Below, piece by piece: positions 11,845 to 19,643 of a stretch of DNA of 64,000 nt (the first letter of the stretch is position 1; each line of letters starts with the position of its first letter). Below the pieces are notes generated by a model, which made no database searches, was not told where the DNA came from, and was given only the letters and a program-made list of their open reading frames with translations. Both the position numbers and the translations under genes were made by a program. This stretch comes from Halomonas dongshanensis (lineage in GTDB: Bacteria > Pseudomonadota > Gammaproteobacteria > Pseudomonadales > Halomonadaceae). The stretch lies in assembly GCF_024790395.1 (NCBI RefSeq), contig NZ_JAJISC010000009.1, positions 62,001 to 126,000 of the forward strand. The letters are read 5' to 3'.

Positions 11845-11886
11845 GTTCTTACGCTCAAGTGCTTGCGCTCAAGTTCTTGCGCTCAT
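11845..11886. repeat. three tandem 14-bp repeats upstream of dps
   Basis: Units at 11845-11858, 11859-11872 and 11873-11886 follow the consensus GTTCTTGCGCTCAA with one to two differences each. They end 114 nt before the dps start. This could be a protein-binding array or a neutral minisatellite. Confidence 0.6.
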
Positions 11887-12000
11887 GCAACGCCTGTATG
11901 GGGGCGATATAGAAAACTCGTTTTACCCGGCACCGAGCACGATCTATTCTGGAACCAACGCGAACGGGCCGCTTCGTGGCCCACGACAAGGAGGTAGGAG

Positions 12001-12477
12001 ATGTCCGATACCAACAGCATTGGTCTTCACGAAGCCAGCGCCAGCCAGCTCGCCGAGAAACTCAATCACCTGCTGGCCAACTACCAGATTTTCTATATGA
12101 ACGTGCGGGGTTACCACTGGAACATCAAGGGTAACGACTTCTTCGAGTTGCACGTCAAGTTCGAGGAGTTCTACACCGATCTACTGACCAAGATCGACGA
12201 AGTCGCCGAGCGTATCCTGACGTTGGGGCACAAGCCGGTACACGCCTACAGCGACTACGCCAAGCTCTCGCACATTCAGGAAGACAAGGACGTCAGCGAC
12301 GGCAAGACCTGCGTCAAAGGCGTTCTCAAGGGCTTTCAGACGCTGATCGAGCTGCAGCGCGAAGTGCTTTCGCTGGCCTCCGACGCCGACGATGAAGGTA
12401 CCGCCTCGCAGGTAAGCGATTACATCCGCGAGCAGGAAAAAACCGTGTGGATGCTCAACGCCTACCTTGGCCGTTGA
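12001..12477 (+). CDS. dps: Dps-family DNA-protection ferritin
   Basis: A 158-aa Dps (DNA-binding protein from starved cells) miniferritin. The ferroxidase ligands lie at the dimer interface: His in NVRGYHWNIKG, His in FFELHVKFEEFYTDL with Asp/Glu nearby, and IDEVAERILTLG. The protein assembles as a dodecamer that oxidises Fe2+ with H2O2 and stores iron, protecting DNA. GGAGGTAGGAG precedes the ATG. A tandem 14-bp repeat lies upstream and a strong hairpin follows the stop. Confidence 0.95.
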   Translation: MSDTNSIGLHEASASQLAEKLNHLLANYQIFYMNVRGYHWNIKGNDFFELHVKFEEFYTDLLTKIDEVAERILTLGHKPVHAYSDYAKLSHIQEDKDVSDGKTCVKGVLKGFQTLIELQREVLSLASDADDEGTASQVSDYIREQEKTVWMLNAYLGR

Positions 12478-12537
12478 TGCCTCTATGGCAAGCGCGCAAA
12501 GCAATGACGTTGTGAGCCAGTAGCTGAGAAGCAGTAA

Positions 12538-12570
12538 CGCAAGACGGCGCCGTGAAGGCGCCGTCTTGCG
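12538..12570 (+). terminator. hairpin terminator between dps and pepD
   Basis: Arms of 14 bp (CGCAAGACGGCGCC / GGCGCCGTCTTGCG) around GTGAA, located between two convergent genes, so it can serve both directions. Confidence 0.75.
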
Positions 12571-12605
12571 TCGTACGCGTCTATACCTAACGCTTATCCC
12601 ACCGC

Positions 12606-14087
12606 TTAGCGAGGTTGCGCACTTGCCAGGTCTTCGATCAGCGCGCGTAGCATGCTCCAAAACTCCACTACTGACTCAAGCTCGACGCGCTCATCCGGCG
12701 AGTGGGCGCCGCGAATTAGGGGGCCAAAGGAGATCATGTCGAGCTCGGGGTACTTGGCTCCGAGAATGCCACACTCGAGCCCGGCGTGAATCACCTTCAC
12801 CGCTGGCTCTGCCCCTAGAAGCGCCTGATGGCGCGCTTTGAAGGTTTCCAACAGGGTGCTTTGCGGATTTGGCGCCCAGCCCGGATAGCCGTTATCCACT
12901 TTCACTCGCGCGCCCATCAGGCCAAACAGCGCGCTAAAACGATCCGCCATGGCGTCAGTGGCGCTGTCGTGCAGCGAGCGCACCAGCGCACACAGATGCA
13001 GGCGCCCGTCGCTAAGGCTCAACACGCCGAGGTTATTGGACGTTTCGACCACGCCTGGCACATCCGCACTCATGCGCTCCACGCCGCAGGGGGTGGCGGT
13101 GAGCGCGGCGAGCAGCATGGCGCTGGCGTCCCGCGTTAGCGGCTCCTGCGCGGTCTTCTCAACGCGCGTGAGCGTTAGCGAAAGCCCCGGATCGCCGCTG
13201 CCAAGTTCCGCTTTCAGCACGGCTTCGAGCTTGGCGATCTTGTCACAAGCGGCCTCGAGCTCATCGGCGGGAAGCGCAAGGGTGGCAAACGCCTCGCGGG
13301 GGATGGCGTTGCGCAAGGTGCCACCGCGGTAGTCGATCAACCGGGCGTCGAGCATATCCAGCGCACGCAGGGCACGCACCAGCAGCCGGTTGGCATTGCC
13401 CAGGGGCTTATGGATATCGATACCGGAATGGCCGCCCTTGAGGCCGGTGAGCGCCAGAGCAATCACCGCTTCGTCATCGCCAAGCGCCTTGCCCGGAAGC
13501 TGGGCATCGACCATCACGTCCGCCCCGCCCGCGCAGCCAATATAGACTTCGCCACGGGCTTCGCTGTCAAGATTCAGCAGCAAGGATCCTTCGAGCCAGT
13601 GTTCGGCAAGCCCCAGCGCCCCGCCCATGGAGGTCTCTTCTTCGAGCGTGAACAGCGCCTCCAGCGGGCCATGGGTGAGCGTGTCGTCTTCGAGTACGGC
13701 GAGAATTGCCGCCACGCCCAGGCCGTTGTCCGCCCCCAGCGTCGTGCCATCGGCGTGTAGCCAGCCGTCTTTCACGTAGGTGCGAATCGGATCTTTCTCG
13801 AAGTCGTGGGGCGTATCGGCGTTGGCCTGAGCGACCATATCGAGGTGCCCCTGAAGAATCACGCCGGGGGCGCTTTCATGCCCTGGGCTGGCCGGCTTCT
13901 TGATGCGCAGATTGCCGAAGGCGTCGCGGTCGTGGGCAAAGCCGAACGCATCGGCAAAGGCTTCGAGCTTCGCGACGAGCGCGGCTTCGTGGCCCGAGGG
14001 CCTTGGCGTATTACACAGGGTGCGAAAATGGCGCCAAACCAGTGTGGGCTCAAGCGCGTCGAGATGGGCGTTCGTAGTGTCGGTCAT
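12606..14087 (-). CDS. pepD: aminoacyl-histidine dipeptidase (peptidase D)
   Basis: A 493-aa M20/M28-type zinc dipeptidase (PepD, Xaa-His dipeptidase). Visible metal and catalytic residues are HLDMVAQ (residue 80 region), GADNGLGVA with the bridging Asp, EEETSMGGA with the catalytic Glu, LDSE, and HAGLECG near residue 430. Length and block order fit PepD rather than PepT. It hydrolyses dipeptides such as carnosine-like Xaa-His and Cys-Gly in the cytosol. Upstream, tmcA is read in the same direction 64 nt away. Confidence 0.95.
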   Translation of the reverse strand: MTDTTNAHLDALEPTLVWRHFRTLCNTPRPSGHEAALVAKLEAFADAFGFAHDRDAFGNLRIKKPASPGHESAPGVILQGHLDMVAQANADTPHDFEKDPIRTYVKDGWLHADGTTLGADNGLGVAAILAVLEDDTLTHGPLEALFTLEEETSMGGALGLAEHWLEGSLLLNLDSEARGEVYIGCAGGADVMVDAQLPGKALGDDEAVIALALTGLKGGHSGIDIHKPLGNANRLLVRALRALDMLDARLIDYRGGTLRNAIPREAFATLALPADELEAACDKIAKLEAVLKAELGSGDPGLSLTLTRVEKTAQEPLTRDASAMLLAALTATPCGVERMSADVPGVVETSNNLGVLSLSDGRLHLCALVRSLHDSATDAMADRFSALFGLMGARVKVDNGYPGWAPNPQSTLLETFKARHQALLGAEPAVKVIHAGLECGILGAKYPELDMISFGPLIRGAHSPDERVELESVVEFWSMLRALIEDLASAQPR

Positions 14088-14151
14088 TATCGGCTCGTCG
14101 TCATCGTTAACCGGCCTACTTTAGCGCCCAGGCTCGAGCGGGAAAAGTGCG

Positions 14152-16272
14152 TTAACCAAAAGCGCCCTCTTCCAGCACGCTTGCCACCGCAGCACGCAGC
14201 GCCTTCACCGACGCCCCGGGCGAAGCGTCGAGCGCGCGGTTCTGAAACGCCCAACCCGCCAACCGCTCTATCGCCTCCCCTGTTACGCCTAAGCGGCTTG
14301 CCTGCTGCGCTAGCGCCTTGAGCGCCGGGCGGGCAAAGACCGGATCGCGATGGGATTGGGCCACATCCATGCAGTCGCGCCTGCTCTCTTCCCCCCATAA
14401 CGGCGCCGGAAGCGTGGCGAGTAGCGCGACCACCACGCGAGCGGGCAGCGCCTTGAGTTCGAAAGCCAACCGTTCGGGCAACTGCTCGGCAAAGCGCTCG
14501 GCCAAGCGCGCGAGCACCGCCTCCCCCGAGGGGCTCAGGGCGCAGGCGAGCATGACCGCTACCTCACCGGTCGACGCCTCTGGGGTGACGCCCAAGCGTA
14601 CCGGTACGAAGCCCTGGGTCAGCCAGAAGCGGAGCAGCTCGGCATCGGCGCCGAAGGTCGCGCCATACAGATCGATACCGCGCTCGGCAGCGTCACGTCG
14701 ATCTGCTGCCAACAGCGCCGCTCCCAGCCCCCGACGACGTAGCTCAGGATGCGTGGCAATACGCGTCACCCGGCACCAGCGCGCCGCCAGCGCCTCACGA
14801 CTGCCTTCGTGGGCGGCCAAGGACTGCGCCATGAGATGGCCGTGAGGCCGCCGCTCTCCTCGCGCCACGCGCTCGCACAGTGCGCTATCGAAACCACCTT
14901 CGTCACGGCTGATCAGCACCGCCTGGGGCGCCTGCGGCGTGCCCAGCACGCGCAGCGCCACGTTCGGCCCATCGAGCCACTGACGCAGGTCACTTGGCGA
15001 GGTGCGGTAGTGCGACTGCACCAAGAGACCAAAGAGCGCTGCAAGCGCGGGCTCGTCTTGGGCAAGCGTAGGGCGCTTAAGCCGCACGGCCGTTGGCGTC
15101 TCGAGGCCGCGCGCTGTAGAGAGTTTCGGCAATGGCGCCTTGAGCAGCAGTAGACGATTGACGCTACCTTCGAGCGGGTCGCCCTCGGCCCAGCGGATCG
15201 GTGTGGTCAGCTCTAGCGCCTTCCAGTCGGGCGTCTGGCGCGCCAGCACGGCTTGAAAACGCAGCGCAAAGCCGCGCCCCGAACCTTCGTAGCCATGCAC
15301 CGTGGTGGCGAAGGCGATTCGCGGAAATGCCGCGAGCCACTGGCTCAGCCGCACAGCGGGAAGCGCAGCGGCTTCATCGACCAGCAGGTAGCTACCGGCC
15401 CCACCCACCTCGCCGCGCGCGAGCGCTTGGTCGAGTGCATCCGGGGCAAGATAGCGCAGCGTGCGCCCTTCGGCGTCAAACAGCTGCGACGCATCATGGC
15501 CCGCTTGTGGGCAGAGCGCACTCACCCGGGCAAATAGGCTGGCAATCGCGCGGAAGTGGGGGGCGGTCACGATGATCTCGTTCACGCCCGCCGCCCACAG
15601 CCGCACGCAGGCAATGCCAAGCGCCGCGCTCTTGCCCCGACCGCGATCGGCGGTGATCACCAGCGGACGGCGACGCTTTAGCCGTGTCAGCTCCCTCACC
15701 GCGCGGGCTTGATCGTCGCTAAGGCAGTCGGCATCGCTTTGGCTCGATGCGGTGGGCAAACGCTGGACTAGTCGGCCCAGGCGAGGCGATGTCTCAACGT
15801 CCCAGTGAGTGATACCAGGGTCGTCTCGCATCAGCCGTGCAAGGCGCATGAGGTAGTGGGCGCTAAGCGCTGACGCATCATGCGGGTAGTCGGCCAAGCG
15901 TGCGTAATCGGCGTCTGGGGCGCTGCCAAGTTCGCGCGGCGTGAGCAGTAGCAAGAGCCCTCCGGCGGCAAGCGTGCCCGCCAGAGCGCCCAAGGCATCA
16001 GGGTCGAGGCCCGAGGGTGCGAAGGTATCGATCACCACGAGATCGTGCTCGCCGCCCAGCTGCTGGCGCGCGCGGCGTAGGCGTATGCTGGGCGCCACCA
16101 AGGGGGCCTCGCTCACCCACAGCGGCGCCTGCCAGTCGTTGGCCTGCCACAGCGCCAGCGCTTCACGCTGGCACGCCTCGCGCTCGCCATAAAGCCACAC
16201 TAGCTGGCGCCAGCGACGGCGCGCCAAGCGCTTGACGTGCGCTAGTAGCGTACTCGTGGCCTTCGCGGCCAT
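14152..16272 (-). CDS. tmcA: tRNA(Met) cytidine acetyltransferase TmcA
   Basis: A 706-aa RNA helicase/acetyltransferase that makes N4-acetylcytidine at the wobble position of elongator tRNA-Met, using acetyl-CoA and ATP. The order is an N-terminal TmcA-N domain, then a helicase module with Walker A (ITADRGRGKSAALG) and Walker B (YLLVDEAAALP), then a GNAT domain with RIATHPELRRRGLGAALL as the acetyl-CoA loop, and a C-terminal tRNA-binding tail. The start at 16272 is chosen because AAGGAGGG precedes it; an in-frame ATG at 16287 has no such site. Confidence 0.95.
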   Translation of the reverse strand: MAAKATSTLLAHVKRLARRRWRQLVWLYGEREACQREALALWQANDWQAPLWVSEAPLVAPSIRLRRARQQLGGEHDLVVIDTFAPSGLDPDALGALAGTLAAGGLLLLLTPRELGSAPDADYARLADYPHDASALSAHYLMRLARLMRDDPGITHWDVETSPRLGRLVQRLPTASSQSDADCLSDDQARAVRELTRLKRRRPLVITADRGRGKSAALGIACVRLWAAGVNEIIVTAPHFRAIASLFARVSALCPQAGHDASQLFDAEGRTLRYLAPDALDQALARGEVGGAGSYLLVDEAAALPAVRLSQWLAAFPRIAFATTVHGYEGSGRGFALRFQAVLARQTPDWKALELTTPIRWAEGDPLEGSVNRLLLLKAPLPKLSTARGLETPTAVRLKRPTLAQDEPALAALFGLLVQSHYRTSPSDLRQWLDGPNVALRVLGTPQAPQAVLISRDEGGFDSALCERVARGERRPHGHLMAQSLAAHEGSREALAARWCRVTRIATHPELRRRGLGAALLAADRRDAAERGIDLYGATFGADAELLRFWLTQGFVPVRLGVTPEASTGEVAVMLACALSPSGEAVLARLAERFAEQLPERLAFELKALPARVVVALLATLPAPLWGEESRRDCMDVAQSHRDPVFARPALKALAQQASRLGVTGEAIERLAGWAFQNRALDASPGASVKALRAAVASVLEEGAFG

Positions 16273-16599
16273 ATCGCCCTCCTTCATTGAATATCTCTAG
16301 CACTTTGGTGTGATATCGGCGTCGCTTTCAACGCTTCTTGGCGTCAGCAAAGCGCTGTGACTATCTCACCAGCGGTGCTAAGCCATTGGTGCATAGCGTA
16401 AATCTTGCAGCGCAGGACGAATATCGAGCATCGTCTCCTACCGGGCTTCGCCCTTGGTCGACATTGCTTTGCTTGGCGCAGGCTGTGCTAATTTAGCGCT
16501 GTAGCGCCTTGCCTCCCCTTTACGTCAACGTAAGTCGCTTGCTTCCTGCTTTGGGTATCCAACATCAATAACCAACGCCACGCTAACAGGAATCCCACC
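16273..16599. other. intergenic region, tmcA to TRAP operon
   Basis: 327 nt between divergent genes. Apart from a possible sigma-54 type promoter, described separately, I see no gene, repeat or RNA in it. Confidence 0.6.
16474..16488 (+). promoter_or_regulatory. possible sigma-54 promoter of the TRAP operon
   Basis: TGGCGCAGGCTGTGC resembles the -24/-12 consensus TGGCACG-N4-TTGC with two or three mismatches and correct spacing, about 112 nt before dctP. Many dicarboxylate TRAP operons are sigma-54 dependent, but no enhancer-binding regulator gene is next door, so this is tentative. Confidence 0.3.
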
Positions 16600-17703
16600 A
16601 TGAAAAAGACCATGCCCCTTGCCCTCTCCGGCCTTGCCGCCGGGGTCATGCTGGCGGCGCTAAGCTCGACCGCTTACGCTCAGCAACAGTGGACCATGAC
16701 CTCGACCTGGGCCGAAAACCTGGACCTGATCAAGATCGACCAGCACTGGGTCGAGCTGGTCAATCAGTTGGCCGGTGACGAGCTTCAGATCAACTTCCGC
16801 GCGGGCGGCACGCTAATGCCCGGCAGCGAAGTGTTCGACGCCACCGAGACCGGCAGCATCGAGGCCGCCGGCGACTGGCCTGGCTACTGGGCAGGGCTCA
16901 ACCCGGCCTTTTCTCCCTTGGCGACCACCACGAGCCTGTTCAACGGCGTCGATTACCTCAACTGGATTCAGCAGTGGGGCGGGCGCGAGCTCTACGAGGA
17001 GATCTACGGCCAGTTCAACATGATCTACCTGCCCTACGGTATTACCAATAACGAGTCGGGATTCATGGGCCGCACGCCGATCGCGAGTATCGCCGACCTG
17101 CAGGGCAAGCGCCTGCGGCTTTCCGGGCGCGACCAGGGCCGCGTGCTCGAACAGCTGGGCGGCTCCCAGGTCACGCTTGCCGGAGGCGAAGTGTATCAGG
17201 CCATCGAACGGGGAGTGATCGATGCCGGCGAGTTCTCGACCCCGGGGGTGGACTACAACGCGGGCTTCTCCGAGGTCGCCGACAACTGGGCAACGCCAGG
17301 CTGGCACCAGTCTGCCAGCGTTTTTGGGGTGATGATCAACAAGGATGCTTGGGACGCGCTATCGGAAGAGACCCAGGCGAAGCTGCGCATCGCAGCCGAT
17401 GCCACCATGGCGTGGTCGCTGGCCTGGTCGGAGCGGCAGTCCAACGATGCCACCCAGCGCTTCATCGACGACGGTATCACCATCAACCAGTTCTCGGCCG
17501 AAGATCTCGAGCGCATCCAAGACGTCACCAACCAGGTGATCGTTCAAGGCGCCTGTGAAAATGCCGATCACGCTAAGGTCTACCACTCGATGATCAGCTA
17601 TCTGCAAGAGTACGCCACCTGGCGCGACGTTTCGGTGCCTTACAACATGAGCCGCACCATGGATAACTTACCTTCGCTCGATGAGATCGAAGCCTGCATG
17701 TAA
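16600..17703 (+). CDS. dctP: TRAP transporter substrate-binding protein, 2-oxoacid type
   Basis: A 367-aa periplasmic binding protein with a signal peptide ending in AYAQQQ. The blocks GSEVFDATETGSIEAAGDWPGYWAG, GEVYQAIERGVIDAGEFSTPG and ATPGWHQSASVFGVMIN resemble the TakP / alpha-keto acid and lactate-binding TRAP group more than C4-dicarboxylate DctP. The Arg of LRLSGRDQGR is the likely carboxylate-binding arginine. It delivers substrate to the DctQM permease encoded directly downstream. A GC-rich hairpin between this gene and the permease genes probably lowers permease expression. Exact substrate is inference. Confidence 0.88.
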   Translation: MKKTMPLALSGLAAGVMLAALSSTAYAQQQWTMTSTWAENLDLIKIDQHWVELVNQLAGDELQINFRAGGTLMPGSEVFDATETGSIEAAGDWPGYWAGLNPAFSPLATTTSLFNGVDYLNWIQQWGGRELYEEIYGQFNMIYLPYGITNNESGFMGRTPIASIADLQGKRLRLSGRDQGRVLEQLGGSQVTLAGGEVYQAIERGVIDAGEFSTPGVDYNAGFSEVADNWATPGWHQSASVFGVMINKDAWDALSEETQAKLRIAADATMAWSLAWSERQSNDATQRFIDDGITINQFSAEDLERIQDVTNQVIVQGACENADHAKVYHSMISYLQEYATWRDVSVPYNMSRTMDNLPSLDEIEACM

Positions 17704-17714
17704 GGCATGAACCG

Positions 17715-17734
17715 GCCGCCCCGACCGGGGCGGC
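17715..17734 (+). terminator. attenuating hairpin between dctP and dctQ
   Basis: GCCGCCCC / GGGGCGGC with loop GACC, 12 nt after the dctP stop and 25 nt before the small permease. It has no T-tract and is probably an mRNA-stabilising or partial-termination element that raises binding protein over permease. Confidence 0.5.
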
Positions 17735-17758
17735 GTGTGCTGACGATGGAGACCTTCC

Positions 17759-18262
17759 ATGACCGCGCTTGCCAACGCGATCGATGCGATCAATGAGTGG
17801 CTGGGCCGACTCATTGCGCCGCTGATCGCGATCATTACGCTGATCGTACTTTTCGATATCGCCTCGCGCTTCTTTCTCGGCCGCCCGAGCGACTGGGCGT
17901 TCGATGTCACCAAGATGCTCTTTGGCGCCCACTTCATGCTGCTGGCCGCCTTTGGCCTGCGCCACCACGTCCACGTCGAGGTCGACATCCTCAAACGGCT
18001 GCTGTCGCGGCGCAAACAGGCCGTACTCGACCTCGTGGGTTACGCGCTGTTCTGCGCACCGTTTTTGTGGATGCTGCTGACCTACGGCTGGGCGTTTTTC
18101 GACCGTGCCTTCACGCGCGGCGAGACCACCTACGGCATGGTCGCGCTGCCGGTCTACCCGATCAAGGGTGTGATCGTGGTAGCGGCGGCACTGCTGCTGC
18201 TCCAGGCCGTCGCCATCGTGCTGCGAGCCATCGTCGCGTTGCGTAAGGAGAGTGTGGCATGA
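17759..18262 (+). CDS. dctQ: TRAP transporter small permease
   Basis: A 167-aa four-helix membrane protein of the DctQ type. DIASRFFLGRPSDWAFDVTKMLFGAHFMLLAA and LRHHVHVEVDIL are characteristic; the ExD/VxVD stretch is conserved across DctQ subunits. It forms the membrane complex with DctM and uses the Na+ gradient. The 3' end overlaps dctM by 4 nt. GGAGACCTTCC precedes the ATG. Confidence 0.9.
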   Translation: MTALANAIDAINEWLGRLIAPLIAIITLIVLFDIASRFFLGRPSDWAFDVTKMLFGAHFMLLAAFGLRHHVHVEVDILKRLLSRRKQAVLDLVGYALFCAPFLWMLLTYGWAFFDRAFTRGETTYGMVALPVYPIKGVIVVAAALLLLQAVAIVLRAIVALRKESVA

Positions 18263-19593
18263 ACCTGAGTCCCGAGCTGCTCACGCTAGTGATGTTCGGC
18301 GGCCTGATCATTGGGCTCTTCATGGGGCATCCGCTGGCGTTCGTACTGGGGGGAACGGCGGTCATCGGCGCCTTTCTCGGCCCCGGCGAGCGGGTGCTGG
18401 GCACCTTGATCAACAACATCTACGGCAACGCCATGGACAATTACGTCCTGGTGGCGATTCCGCTGTTCGTACTCATGGCGCGCTTTCTCAACGACTCCGG
18501 CGTCACCGAGCGAATGTTCGAGGCCATGCGCCTCTTGCTTGCCAACCTGCGCGGGGGCCTTGCGCTCACCGTGGTCATCGTTTCGGTGCTCTTGGCTGCG
18601 ACTACCGGTATCGTCGGCGCCTCCATTGCGGTAATGGGGATGATCGCGCTGGTGCCGATGCTGCGCTACGGCTACAACAAGGAGCTCAGCGCCGGTGTCA
18701 TCATGGCCAGCGGCTGTCTCGGCATTCTGATTCCGCCGAGCATCATGCTGATTCTGATGGCGAGCTACTCGCCGGTCTCGGTCGGGGCGCTATTTGCCGG
18801 GGCGCTGGTGCCGGGGCTACTGCTTGGGATGATGTACGCGCTCTACGTGCTGGTGATCTGTCATCTGCGCCCCGACTACGGCCCGCGCGTGCCCGCCGTG
18901 GAACGCGCTACGGTAAGCACGCGGGCGCTTTTGATCATGCTGGGTAAGTACGTAGTGCCGCCGATGTCGCTGATTCTCGGCGTATTGGGCGCGCTATTCG
19001 CCGGGATCGCCACGGCGACGGAGGCCTCGGCCATTGGCGTATTGATTGCCTTCCTGCTGTTTTTGATCTTCGGCGATAGAAAGCCCTCTACCTGCTATCG
19101 CACCCTGATCGACGCCGGCAAGACCACCACCATGGTAATGCTGGTATTGGTGGGAGCCACCGCCTTCACCGGGGTGTTCTCGCGCGGCGGCGGTATGCAG
19201 GTAATTCAGGATCTGCTATTGGCGATGCCCGGCGGCACTACCGGTGCGCTGATCATGATGCTGTTGTTGGTCTTCGTACTGGGCATGTTTTTGGACTGGA
19301 CCGGCATCGTGCTCTTGAGCTTTCCCATCATGCTGCCGATCATCCAGCAGATGGGCGTTGACCCATTGTGGTTCGTGGTGATGGTCGCGGTGGTACTGCA
19401 AACGTCGTTTTTGACCCCGCCGTTTGGCTACGCGCTGTTTTATCTGAAGGGCGTCGCCCCGCCCGGGGTGGAGATCGTCGATCTGTACCGCGCCGTGGTG
19501 CCCTTCGTCATTCTCATCCTGCTCGCCTGCGCGCTGCTTTGGCTCTTCCCCGTATTGATTACGGGACTACCGGGCGTGATGGTAGGTTACTGA
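18259..19593 (+). CDS. dctM: TRAP transporter large permease
   Basis: A 444-aa polytopic protein with the DctM pattern. GGLIIGLFMGHPLAFVLGG is the opening. ASGCLGILIPPSIMLILMASYSPVSVGALFAGALVPG and GIATATEASAIGV are conserved transport segments, and FLDWTGIVLLSFPIMLP and LTPPFGYALFYLKGVAP are the C-terminal equivalents. It is the ion-coupled translocation subunit. ATG overlaps the dctQ stop. A strong hairpin follows the stop, ending the operon. Confidence 0.93.
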   Translation: MNLSPELLTLVMFGGLIIGLFMGHPLAFVLGGTAVIGAFLGPGERVLGTLINNIYGNAMDNYVLVAIPLFVLMARFLNDSGVTERMFEAMRLLLANLRGGLALTVVIVSVLLAATTGIVGASIAVMGMIALVPMLRYGYNKELSAGVIMASGCLGILIPPSIMLILMASYSPVSVGALFAGALVPGLLLGMMYALYVLVICHLRPDYGPRVPAVERATVSTRALLIMLGKYVVPPMSLILGVLGALFAGIATATEASAIGVLIAFLLFLIFGDRKPSTCYRTLIDAGKTTTMVMLVLVGATAFTGVFSRGGGMQVIQDLLLAMPGGTTGALIMMLLLVFVLGMFLDWTGIVLLSFPIMLPIIQQMGVDPLWFVVMVAVVLQTSFLTPPFGYALFYLKGVAPPGVEIVDLYRAVVPFVILILLACALLWLFPVLITGLPGVMVGY

Positions 19594-19608
19594 GTCGTGA
19601 ATAAGACG

Positions 19609-19636
19609 TCGCCGCCGCTTCTTTAAGCGGCGGCGA
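19609..19636. terminator. bidirectional hairpin between dctM and polA
   Basis: TCGCCGCCGCTT / AAGCGGCGGCGA, 12 bp, 4-nt loop, between convergent genes. Confidence 0.7.
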
Positions 19637-19643
19637 ACGCCGT

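Noticed and set aside
16600-19593. The TRAP operon as the ectoine-uptake system TeaABC
   Set aside because: The binding protein lacks the TeaA-type N-terminus and carries the blocks of the 2-oxoacid group (GEVYQAIERGVIDAGEF, GWHQ).
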